Assembly (NCBI GenBank): GCA_015501605.1
Contig: JADNRZ010000023.1
Span: 496,001-560,000 of the forward strand
Direction: 5' to 3'
DNA length: 64,000 nt
From: Panaeolus papilionaceus
Taxonomy: Eukaryota; Basidiomycota; Agaricomycetes; Agaricales
Shown: positions 34,587 to 45,670 of the stretch, one piece after another
Position numbering within the stretch: position 1 is the first letter of the stretch
Layout of the letters: every line of letters begins with the position of its first letter
Position numbers and translations under genes: made by a program
The notes under the pieces: model-generated
What the model was told of the DNA's origin: nothing
The model's input: only the letters and a program-made list of their open reading frames with translations
The model's database searches: none

Positions 34587-36766
34587 ATGGTTGGTGGATT
34601 ATATTTAAAATTATCTATGCTGATGACGCGAACTGCATTAATTTCAGGGATCTGTAGCCGTTGCAAAGACTCAGTACCCTGACCTGTATGAGGCGGGTGT
34701 TCTTGAAATTCAAGAAGGACTTGATGCAGGACGCTTCACGAGTGTCGATTTGGTTAAGGTGAAAAATCCTTTCTGTAACCTGACAATAAACAATCGAGAA
34801 TTGACTGTCAATGTTAGGCTTACTTTACTAGAATCGATGAGGTCAACCTGATAGGACCTGCTTTGCGTGCTGTAATCGAGACAAATCCCTCGGCATTATC
34901 TCATGCGGAGGCTTTGGATAATGAACGAAAGCAGACAGGAAAGAGATCTTTGCTCCACGGTATCCCAGTGCTGTTAAAGGTTGGTCTCCTGATTTTGTAT
35001 TGTCAATTGGTCGTATCTCAAGGATAAAAGGATAATGTTGCGACCATCTCGTCAGAGGGTGAATGCCTGTGATTTTTTCACCATAGTCCACATATACTTA
35101 CAACTGTCACTCGCAGGTATGAATACCACAGCTGGCTCATATGCTTTACTTGGTTCTGTAGTTGCAGACGATGCATTTATCGTCAAACGCTTGAGGGAGG
35201 CTGGTGCCATTATGCTTGGTAAGTAGAAGGGCCCCTATAACTCCAGTTTTGCTACTTGATACCAGTCTTTCACAGGAAAAGCCAATATGTCAGAATTCGC
35301 TAATTTCAGAGCTAATAATTTTTCCTCCGGATGGTCTGGAAGAGGAGGTCAAGGCACCAACGCGTACTTCAAGAATGCTTCACCATGGGGATCATCATCT
35401 GGAAGTGGTGTAGCCGCGTCCATTGGTCTTGCAACGGTAACGATTGGAACAGAGACAGATGGAAGCATCATTTCCCCTTCGTCTGTGAACAACATCGTTG
35501 GCATCAAGCCAACACTAGGGTTGACATCTCGGGATGGAGGCGAGTCTCCAAATACTTCATTGGTTCCCAACTAATGAAGATGAATTTCAGTTATACCGAT
35601 TTCTGAGCATCAGGACACTGTTGGTCCAATGACCCGCTCTGTCACAGACGCTGCAATTGTGCTCAGTGTGATCGCTAGACCTGATCCAAAAGACCCTTAC
35701 ACCTTGGCTCAACCATCTGTGGTCCCTGACTATACGAAGTCGCTCAAAAAAGACGCTTTTTCAGGGAAACGCATTGGTGTTCCTCGTGAAATTTTTCTTG
35801 ACATCGACTCTGGAAATTTAAAGGTTGAGCCACCTGTTCTGTCCTCTTTCATCCAGGCATTAGCTACTATCAAGGAACTTGGCGCAACAATTGTTGATCC
35901 TGCAGACCTGCCCGATGCCAAACGTATCGCGACTGTTCGTGATGACGAATTCCATGTAATGAAGGTGGACTTCAAAGTGGGTATGATATGACATCATGAT
36001 TTTCCTTGTTGACATTGAATGTATTTGGCTTTAGATTCAGCTCAACGCCTGGTTGGATGGGCTGGTTGAAAGCCCAACTGGCGTGCGCAGCCTTGCAGAC
36101 GTGATCGCTTTCAACGAGGCCCACCCCGACCTGGAAATGCCAGAGCCCTTTACCAAACAAGATATGTATGTATTGTCCCAAGTGCCCAGACAATGCAAGC
36201 TGATAGCTTCCCCGAATGTAGACTGATTGAAGCCGACGCGACAAACGGGAGAGATGCCAAATTCCAAGAAATATTGGCCTCTAATCAAGCACTTGGTCGA
36301 GGCATAGATACCGCTCTGAAGACTCATAACTTGGACGCATTGGTTCTCCCATCACGGGGATACACGACGAGGCCTGCTGGTGAGTCTATATCCTACCAAC
36401 GACGACCTGTTTGTCAGCCAGCTTAAATAATTTCCTGTCCAACCCTAGCATTGGCAGGATACCCTATCATCACCGGTGAGCTTCACTCAAACTCAAGCGG
36501 GATATACGAAGCCTTATGCACCCTCACCAGTTCCTCTGGGATTCTTCCCAGATGACACGGAAACGAAGCCTGAGGGTCTAATCACTGTTTTCCCTGCACC
36601 CGGTCTGCCATTTGGTATCTCCTTCCTTGGGACGGCTTGGTCGGAGCCTGAACTCATTGGGCTTGCATTTGCGTTCGAGCAGCAGACGAAGGCACGATTT
36701 GGGCGCCTTGCTATGAAGGAGGCTATTCCCAAGACTCAATTACAGGACATCATTGGAAAGCCTTAA
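34587..36766 (+). CDS. Amidase-signature enzyme 2 (N-terminus uncertain)
   Basis: From 34648 onward every exon matches the other amidases: TQYPDLYEAGVLEIQEGLDAG, HGIPVLLK then DNVATISSEG, WGSSSGSGVAASIG, TETDGSIISP, VDFK, the micro-exon ALAGYPIIT and the tail VPLGFFPDD to IIGKP. The Lys and both Ser of the triad are present. The start is not resolved. An ATG at 34587 could be a one-codon exon followed by a 58-nt intron (34590-34647, with a CTGAT branch-like motif). Alternatively, one extra G at 34647-34649 has broken a frame that would otherwise read a weak signal peptide. The promoter also lacks the TATA seen in copies 3 and 4. It is possibly a decaying copy. Confidence 0.75.
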
Positions 36767-37180
36767 CGTGTGGTTTGTCTGTACAACTTCAGTATTTTAT
36801 TCAAGCTAACATGCGGGGAAGATTGGTTTGATTTTAGTGACAGCCATCTGTAATATTAACACAGCTTGAATACAACTGTCCAAGTGGCTCCTTCGCAAGC
36901 ATTCACTCATTTCAGTATACGCCACAGCAGCGTTCTCAAATGGGAGTGACGGTGTTGACACCACCTGCATCCCATCATTTCGACTGATATTTTTTGCCAT
37001 TCCATGACATTCGTGTCATTTTAGCCTCCTTTGATGACACATGTCCGTTTTTGAGAATCTAACCGAGATAACAGATCGTTTGGTAGCATGGTATATATAG
37101 TCGCAGCCGCTCAACGGCCACCACTTCTAAAGACCTTACCTTTTACATACTTTCACCCCCCAGACGACTTGTCCATTGAA
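36767..37180. promoter_or_regulatory. Promoter region of amidase 3
   Basis: TATATATA at 37092-37099 lies about 82 bp before the ATG at 37181. Nothing else is recognisable. Confidence 0.45.
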
Positions 37181-39561
37181 ATGCGTGCATATTCGGCCCC
37201 ATTGCTCTTCGAAAAGGTACCGTGACGTTGACTTTTACAACAACGAAATACTCAGGGTTTTTGATAGCGGTCTCAGCCAGCAAGGATCCTCACCGCTGTG
37301 CCCTTCGATGACGCTAATTTCCGCAGGAACAGAACATTACGTTTAAAACAAATATTTCTGGGTATACTTTTTGTCGCAGCAATCAGTCTCCATTTGCTCT
37401 CTGGTATAAGAAAGGATCTCAGGTGGCCATGGCAAAGTCCTCGTTATAAGTTTCCAGACCTTTATGAGGCGGGCATCTCGGAGTTACAGAGCGGACTTGA
37501 CTTAGGTCATTTCACGAGTGTTGACCTTGTCAAGGTGGATCACAGTTTGTTACAACATTCAAACACCTGAACTCACATGAAATAAAGGCATATATTGCGA
37601 GAATTGAGGAAGTGAATCTCAAGGGCCCACAGCTCCGAGCTGTCCTCGAACTGAATCCGTTAGCGTTGTCACAAGCCCACTCTTTAGACGTAGAAAGGCA
37701 GCAAACTGGAAAGCGTTCACTGCTTCATGGCATCCCAGTTTTATTGAAGGTATTAAAGACATTCTTCTCCACGTTCAACTTCAATTAAGGGTTAGCTTAT
37801 AGGACAACATCGCGACCGTGTCATCTGAAGGTGGGTTCAAGCATACTGGTTAATTTGAAACACATGTTGACCAAGTACAGGAATGAATAACACTGCTGGA
37901 TCATTTGCGCTTCTTGGATCTGTGATATCGGAGGACGCTGGAGTAGTGAAGCGCCTGCGAGCGGCAGGTGCGATCATTCTAGGTGCGTATAGGTGGACCA
38001 TGATAAGTTTTCTAATTTTAACCATGAAAATCAGGAAAACTGAACATGTCCGAATTTGCCCACTTTAGAGGCAATCTTGCGGGTGGCTGGTCTGGACGTG
38101 GAGGGCAGGGGACAAATGCCTATTACAAAAATGGTGATACTGGTGGCTCATCCTCTGGATCTGGGGTTGCTGCTTCAATTGGACTTGGGACTGTAACACT
38201 AGGATCGGAAACCGATGGTAGCATAACTTCGCCTTCTGGTAAAAACAATGTCGTTGGAATAAAACCGACGCTAGGATTAACATCTCGGGCAGGAGGTATG
38301 TAATTTTGCTAGCGGGCCGTTGTCATTTCCCTGTGAATGACTGATTGCGACTTTTACCGCATTTTTTTCAGTTATTCCAATTTCGGAACATCAGGATAGC
38401 ATTGGGCCAATGTGCAGATCCGTGACGGATGCAGCCATCGTTTTGAACACGATTGCCGGGAAGGATCTCAACGATAAAGCAACACTTAGACAACCGCCAA
38501 CATTGCCAGACTACACAAGTGCGCTCAAGCCCGACTCTCTTAAAGGAAAACGGATTGGTGTACCACGTCGTGTATTCCTTGACCCCTCCAAAGTGCACCC
38601 TAGCATAATGGCAGCCTTTGAACGAGCCCTTGTGATCATGAAAGACCTAGGGGCAACTATTGTCGACCCTGCAGACGTACCTTCGGCGACAGAGGTAGCC
38701 ATTGATGACGCAAGCGAAGATTTGGTTCTGGGTATCGATTTCAAGGTGAGGTTGCTCCTTGAGGGTAAAAATCCATAAAAATTAGGGACATGCTCACTTT
38801 GCACTGTTGAGGTTCAAATTAATGCTTATTTAGAAAGCCTCTCGAAACGACCGGCAGGGGTTAATACACTTGCCGATATTATCTCCTTCAATGCCGCACA
38901 TCCTGACCTAGAATTGCCGCCAGGTTACGAAAGTCAAATAAGGTGCTTTCTCTTCGTATCGAGTTCGAACGTACGTACTGAGCTTTCCTAATAGTTTGCA
39001 AGAGGCGCAGGCAACGACTGGTCGTAATATCACGTTCTTTCAAAAACTGGAATTGAACCAAATTCGGGGTGGTGCTCGAGGAATTGATGCTGCTCTTCAA
39101 GAGCATGGGCTGGACGCCCTCGTCCTACCAGCTAAATCCGCAATGACAACCACGCATGCTGGTAAGTCATGAGTTTCTACCTGATGTCATGTAACTGACC
39201 GATCTGTTACAGCTCTTGTAGGTTATCCAATTGTCACAGGTGAGTTGAAACCTGCACCATGATCTATCATGACTTACGACGCTGACCATTTCATCCATTT
39301 TCTAACACCGCAATGAAAGTACCACTTGGTTTTTACCCAGACGACACCAAACCAAAACGCGTCGGTCCTCAAACGTACTATCCTGCTCCTGGAATTCCTT
39401 TCGGGCTTTCATTCATTGGAGCTGCCTACACGGAGTCTGATCTGGTTAGTTTTGCGTATGCATACGAACAGAAGACCAAAGTGAGGCGTAGAAGGAAAGC
39501 GATCAAAGCAGCGATTCCTCGAACGCAGTTGGAGGACATCGTCAAACTTCGACAGCTGTGA
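37181..39561 (+). CDS. Amidase-signature enzyme 3, membrane-anchored
   Basis: The first exon (37181..37216) encodes MRAYSAPLLFEK. The second begins at 37277 and adds a basic segment (NFRRNRTLRLKQ) followed by one hydrophobic helix, IFLGILFVAAISLHLLSG. That is the layout of a type II signal anchor, so the catalytic domain would face the lumen or outside. The domain follows with FPDLYEAGISELQSGLDLG, HGIPVLLK then DNIATVSSEG, GGSSSGSGVAASIG and SETDGSITSP, so the triad is intact. Later blocks are RIGVPRRVFLD, ALVGYPIVT and VPLGFYPDDTK to KLRQL. Intron positions match copies 2 and 4. Total length is about 590 residues. Confidence 0.88.
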
Positions 39562-39917
39562 TAAAACACAAGTGAAGAACTCACAGTGAATTTATTCTGG
39601 TTGTGATACGCAGGAAATGAGTGACGACAGGCGGCTTATTGTATTATGACCTCTCGCAGCTACACATTCAAAGCTGACATGATGCCAATGGCATCGCTTA
39701 TAATTTAAACTCTCCATTTTACCAATCCCACACGCTCTGTCAACCTTAAACCACATGTTGCATGAAGCCTGGAAGAAATCATTATGCTTGCACCGACGCT
39801 GGCGGAGACTCGCTGCGCAGCAAGCTGGTATGTGTCGTATATATATGACTGACTTTCTTTGCCCAACTTTGCAGTTCCTCACTTGAAGTGGTCAACAACT
39901 GCACGAAAAAGTGATTG
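39562..39917. promoter_or_regulatory. Promoter region of amidase 4
   Basis: TATATATAT at 39838-39846 lies about 75 bp before the ATG at 39918, the same arrangement as amidase 3. Confidence 0.45.
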
Positions 39918-42352
39918 ATGTCATCTTTGATCGATGTTAAGGTCAGTTGATTTTAACTTGATTGATGGTTGATTCGAGGCATTGAGAGTCTAACACATAT
40001 ATTCGTTCAGCTTTATGCACCTCAAATCGAGAAATTACCGTTGGCGGCGAACACGTCAACTCTTCGGGAGGACCCAAAACGAAGACAATATCATGGTTCT
40101 ATTTTTAGACTACTCGTTTTCGTCGTCGCTTTTTTGACGGGGGTGGTCATTCTTCTTCCTATCGGTCTTCGAGAAGGCCTATTCTTATCACTGTGGGCCC
40201 CAAGCTACCATTTACCTGACCTCTACGAAGCATCGGTTCTGGAATTACAACATGGCATGGACTCTGGGCACTTTACCAGCGTGGATCTTGTTAAGGTATG
40301 AAAACGTCATGATCTACAGGATATTTTCGATTTCATTGGCCTACAGGCATACCTGTCGAGAATCGAGGAAGTCAACCCGAAAGGTGCAGAACTCCGCGCT
40401 GTGATAGAAACAAACCCTTCTGCCATATCGCAGGCAGCGGTTCTTGATAGAGAAAGGCGTCGAAAGGGAAAAAGGTCTCTTTTACATGGCATCCCTGTCC
40501 TGGTCAAGGTGATAGTTGTTGCTCGCCTTTAACTGGCTGAAAATGCATTTGCTTACACCTCAGGCTGTTTGTACTTAGGACAACATCGCAACTCTGGCTT
40601 CAGAAGGTAAAACCTCAGAGCACGTATGATACCCCCCTGGTTAATCAATGCTGATTCTGTGGGTCATTCCAGGGATGAATACCACTGCTGGATCTTTTGC
40701 TCTCCTTGGCAGCGTCGTTCCTGGCGATGCAGGCGTCATTAAGCGTCTACGCAGAGCTGGTGCAATAGTCCTTGGTTCGTCTCTGTGAGCCTGCGAGAGA
40801 TAATACACCCAATAGTTCTTATTCAGGCAAAACCAACCTCTCGGAATTCTCTCAAGTGAGAGGGACCGTACCCTTGGGATGGTCAGGCCGAGGCGGACAA
40901 TGCACTAATGCATATTTCAAAAATGGGAATCCTTGCGGCTCATCGTCTGGTTCTGGCGTTGCTGCGTCAATTGGACTTGCAGCAGTTACTCTGGGCTCCG
41001 AAACAGATGGCAGCATTACTTGTCCCTCCAGCTTCAATAATGTTGTCGGAGTGAAGCCAACGCTTGGGTTAACGTCTCGAGCGGGAGGTAAGGCCACCAT
41101 GCAGACTGTTTAGGTCATAACGGGTAGTTAAATCGTTTTTCTAGTTATTCCTATCTCCGAGCATCAAGATACCATCGGACCCATAACAAGATCCGTCAGC
41201 GACGCGGCAATTGTTCTCAACTTCATTGCGGGCAAAGATCTAGACGACAAAGCTACGCTACTTCAACCGCCAACACGACTCGACTATACACAAGCGCTCA
41301 GGGAAGATGCACTTAAAGGGAAGCGGATTGGGGTGCCTCGCCGCGCGTTCCTTGATTCAAATATGGGCGGAGCGACACGCCCCGCGGTACTGGAAGCTTT
41401 CGAGAAGGCAATTGTAACTATGAGTGACCTTGGAGCTACCATCATCGATCCCGCCGATATGCCAGGTGCATCTGAGCTTAACAATGACACGAGAAGAGGG
41501 GAGGCGATGGTTCTGGGTATTGACCTTAAGGTAAGAGTTTATTATATTGGAATATCCGTAGCAGCATATGGTGTTTAATTTTGCCCAACCTTATCTTAGG
41601 ACCAGCTAAACGACTACCTCAAGAAGCTGACAAGGCGGCCAGAGGGTGTCAATTCATTGGCAGATATAATCAAGTTTAACAATGATCATCCGGAGCTCGA
41701 AATGCCAGAAGGACACGAAAGCCAGGACTTGTACTTATTTTTTATGTGTTAGCTTTAAGAGTGATGCACTGACTTCCTTTACCTACATACCTAGCTTGAT
41801 AACGGCAGAGGCAACATCTGGACGCAACGCCACCTTCGCTGAGGCTCTGGAAGAGAATCAAATCTTGGGGCGCTCAAGGGGTATAGATGCAGCTCTTCAA
41901 GCACATAATTTAGACGCTCTAATTCTACCGCTCGTCGATACCGCTAGGACGACAACTCCATCTGGTAAGTGTAGTTCAGTATAAAGTAGAAAAGACTGAG
42001 CTCATGTTTTATCAACAGCTCTCGCAGGTTATCCTATCGTGACAGGTATATGTTTTATTTCCGAACACCATCGCACTGTCACTGATGCACAAGCCCATGC
42101 TCAGTGCCGCTGGGTTTCTTCCCAATGGACACAAAGGCCGTACTCCTGGACACCCAAACATTCTACCCTGCTCCGGGTCTTCCTTTCGGGCTTCAATTCA
42201 TGGGAGCCGCCTACACAGAATTCGACTTGATTGGGTTCGCATATGCATACGAACAGAGAACGAAGACTCGACTCCAGAGAAAAGCGATCCCTGCTGCGAT
42301 CCCGAAAACCCAGTTGAAGGATATCATAAATCTGCGAAAAGCGATACACTGA
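39918..42352 (+). CDS. Amidase-signature enzyme 4, membrane-anchored
   Basis: A 24-nt first exon (39918..39941, MSSLIDVK) splices to 40011, giving LYAPQIEKLPLAANTS, a basic stretch (REDPKRRQ) and one hydrophobic helix (LLVFVVAFLTGVVILLPIG), again a type II anchor. The catalytic domain has HGIPVLVKDNIATLASEG, CGSSSGSGVAASIG and SETDGSITCP with all triad residues, then RIGVPRRAFLDSN, ALAGYPIVT and VPLGFFPMDTK to NLRKAIH. It is closest to amidase 3 in architecture. In all four copies an intron falls exactly after the catalytic Lys codon. The last gene of the amidase array, followed by oppositely oriented transporter genes. Confidence 0.88.
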
Positions 42353-42453
42353 CTGACGGGAATGTATATATTAATAAAGATAATCGAAGCTGTAGTTGAA
42401 AGATGTTGGAATAAATAATGTAAATGAGCAGAACAGGTGTCTAGTGCAAAGCT

Positions 42454-44895
42454 TTAATATCTATGTCGAAGGTCACGCGAAAGTCTCCAGCTCAATACAA
42501 AGGCATAAGTCGCTGAGAAGCCACCAATACTAGATGTTACTTTGGGTCAGCATACGACAGTGGCTAGAATGAGAACACTAACCAGAAAATATAGACGAGG
42601 CTATTAGAATGGTGTTCGACCTCAGGAGAACCATCACTCGGCAGGCTTGATTTATCGCCGTCCAGTAGCGTGAACAAGATCGCAGATAGTGCCGTGACAA
42701 TAAATTGCGGAATGACGATAAAAGTGTTATGAATCCCCTAAATTTTAGATAGCCAAATCAGCAAGACGAAGACGCAGATGAAGCAGATATCACGAACGAG
42801 AATTATTCCAGCTTTCGAACTTAATGTGCCATTGTCTCTGTGTCTGCTCTCTCGTCGACCATTTGGAGTAGGGAATACCTCAGCGGTTTCGTAGTCTGTG
42901 TCTCCTGAGTGAGTTTGGCGCGCGAGAAGACCGTGGTGTAGCTCATCCATGGGTTGCTCCATATGGTCGTCATGATCGTCTAAAACATCCCCAGCCAAAA
43001 GTACCACTCGCTCGCTATCGACGTTGGTTTGTGGTGTGTCGAGTGGGACAGGTGAATGTGCGTTCAAAACGACTGGAATATTGGAGGATTGTGTGACCGG
43101 TTCAGTGAGGATAGCTTGGGCTAACTAAAGCAATATTCAGATCCACCAATGAAAAAATGTCAGTCTAGATGAAAGCTAACCAAAGCATGAGGCGCCCAGC
43201 CGGTTAGAGTCACTGGGAAGCCACTAGCAGCGATGATCAAGGTAGCACCCCAAACTGTGTCCGTAAAACTTAGAGAGATTACAACGCAATGAGTGGATGT
43301 GCGGTAAACAAAAGAATGAAACGTACAATGGCGCAAACATGCAACCAGCGAGCAATATTTGACTGATAGACCACATAGTCGACACATGTACTTGAAATCT
43401 CGTAGGTACTGCAAACAAACGTTTCCATGATGCAGCGGGACCGGGATCTCTTGTGTGCGTCGCACTAATGGGCGCAGGGACAAATGCCGGAAGAATTAAA
43501 CTGAAAAGAAGTGATATTACAGCTGAGTAGAACAGGGCACGAGACCCTAGTCGTGTAGCTTCTGTATCAAGACGTTCTCGATCTTGTGGAGATGTTGGGG
43601 GAGGGGAATTTTTCCTGTGTATTTCACCCACATAAAGCGTACTGTAGAACAGAATAGGAAACCAGGCTATCCAGGAGCTGTCGGAAAATCAGGGACAAAG
43701 GCCGGCCAAGCGGTTTGTGCAACTCACAAAAGTTGAATGAGACACTATCCGTTGGTCAGCAACTATTGTAACTAAGGAACGAAGTTGAAAATACGCACAA
43801 TCTGGCGGATGACACGGGGCAAAGTGCGCATGTTGACCCAAATATCCCTTAATTCTGCATAGATGGATTTTCGGCTGCTTTTCTCTCCAGCATTTTTCAA
43901 AAGCACTCTTTCTTTCACACAAGTGCACACCAAAAAGTGGGCACTGAGAAGGATAATAGATAGCACAACTGAAAGGACTTTGAGCTGGGAATCTCCAAAG
44001 AAGGGCATGACCTCGGGCAAGTCCATGTTTCCTCTGAATAGAAGGTCAGAAAGATTTTGAGTAGCACGAGTTGATGAGACGCACACAAAAAATCCCAGAA
44101 CACTTCCTATGCCTATCATACGGGCTGTCCATGCATTCCCGACTGCCTGTTCAGAAGAAGGCAGAGTATCCACCAGCAGAGCGCGATTAGAGGTCTGGAC
44201 TGTAACACAGGGTGAGCTCAGATTCTCTGGCCAGTAGATATGCCCACCCAGCGTATGGCGTACCTGCATTGATAGAGAAGTCTGCAACATAAATTGCGAG
44301 AATGGCAAGCCAAATCGTAAGGATATCGTTCTGCTGATGTATGAGCAATGATTATTTTTGCTGTGGGAAGCACTCACAGCTGAATTATTCCATCCCGTAA
44401 ACACAGAGGCTACGGAACGCGTGAAACCGAGCAAAAGCATGGAAACGACGGCTACGATGGTGCCGCCTAATATGAAAGGTCTTCTACGGCCAAGGCTCGA
44501 TGTTGAGCTATCTGCAAGGATGCCTAAACTCCTAATTTAACATTCCTGGTAGATGCACAGGCTGACTTTGTCCACCCACCTATCAGAGGTTGTACCAGCA
44601 GCCCGGACAACGGAGGTGCAAGGAATACAATCGCCATCTTCGACTTCGAGAGTCCGAGTGTCAATAAGTAGGGTGACGCTTCATCACAGACTTGTCAGCG
44701 GTTTTCAGAGCCCAGGTTACCTTCAAACATACCATATGACATCTCCACACACCAGAATATCTGGACCCCCAACATGCCGATGTTGATAACGGGCAGACGA
44801 GTCCATGTTGGTCCCAAGATTCGCGAAACCCCCTTGAACCTCCTCTCGCTGTCTGGTCCTTCTCCTGCCGATGGGAGAGCTGAAAAGGCGACCAT
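42454..44895 (-). CDS. Major facilitator carrier 1 (GPH/sucrose-transporter-like)
   Basis: A multi-exon gene starting MVAFSALPSAGEGPDSERRF and ending IGGFSATYAFVLSWRLSRDL. Hydrophobic blocks in order include LPVINIGMLGVQIFWCVEM, YLLTLGLSKSKMAIVFLAPP, the loop 2-3 motif ILADSSTSSLGRRRP (typical of sucrose/alpha-glucoside proton symporters of the GPH family), then GTIVAVVSMLLLGF and NALLVD-type helices. A long acidic cytoplasmic loop (AGDVLDDHDDHMEQP) precedes the last two helices. At least eight introns are needed, several with exons under 100 nt. The substrate is not predictable; a disaccharide is a guess from family. The last intron (TTCTG-GTTAGT to TCTAG-T) is shared with carrier 2. Confidence 0.85.
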
Positions 44896-45670
44896 TCCAG
44901 TCGCAGTATTAGCTGGTGGTAGATGACACCTTCAAGGCGGTTTCTGAGGAATGGTGGGATGCTGCGCGTTCAGGCAATATAACGGAATTGCCGTGGGGTT
45001 GAAATCACGTAACTCCGTTGTCCGAGCCAGCTGTTATCAGTTGAGTCTCAGCACAGGTGAAGCGAAGAACCCTCGACGAAGCTAGAAACCTGTCTAGATC
45101 AATAATGTCGACAAGAGAACAAGTCATTTCCTCAGATGGGTGCTATTAAAGGAATTCAGGTGGTAAGAAGCCAACATCATCCCAACTCATCCCAACCCAG
45201 GGTTGATACATCCCGTGATATTGAGGACCACGATTGTCAAAGTAACTGGAAAGTATCTGGGAAATCGGTAGTTCGCTAACCGTGGTCTATGAGCGAGTTT
45301 CAGCTAAATCAGAGAACCTCAAGAGACTGGGAATTCATCAATTCCCAATGGAAGATGCAGCTGGTTTTCCTTTGAGAATTGTAAGGCCAGGAGACAATTG
45401 CACGGAAAGAACGACGTACAGTATCAAGCAACGACTTGATGAGAGGAAGCTGGCGAAAGAAATACTGGGATAAAATGAGCACACTGACACCAGAGAAATC
45501 CCAAAGTATGAGAATGTTTCATAGTCTAGAAAGTGTGCCTCCAAGTAAGATGGCAGAAATAAAGTACCCAAAGCCGTAGTTGTACTATACTATAAATTAC
45601 AAAAAGAGTCAGAAAGCGTAACAGTGGAAAGCGAAGATCGATGAACGGAGGTGTCATGAAGGGGTGGCTC
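44896..45670. other. Intergenic between the two carrier genes
   Basis: About 0.78 kb containing the promoter of carrier 1 and the 3' end of carrier 2. No gene is supported. Confidence 0.5.
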
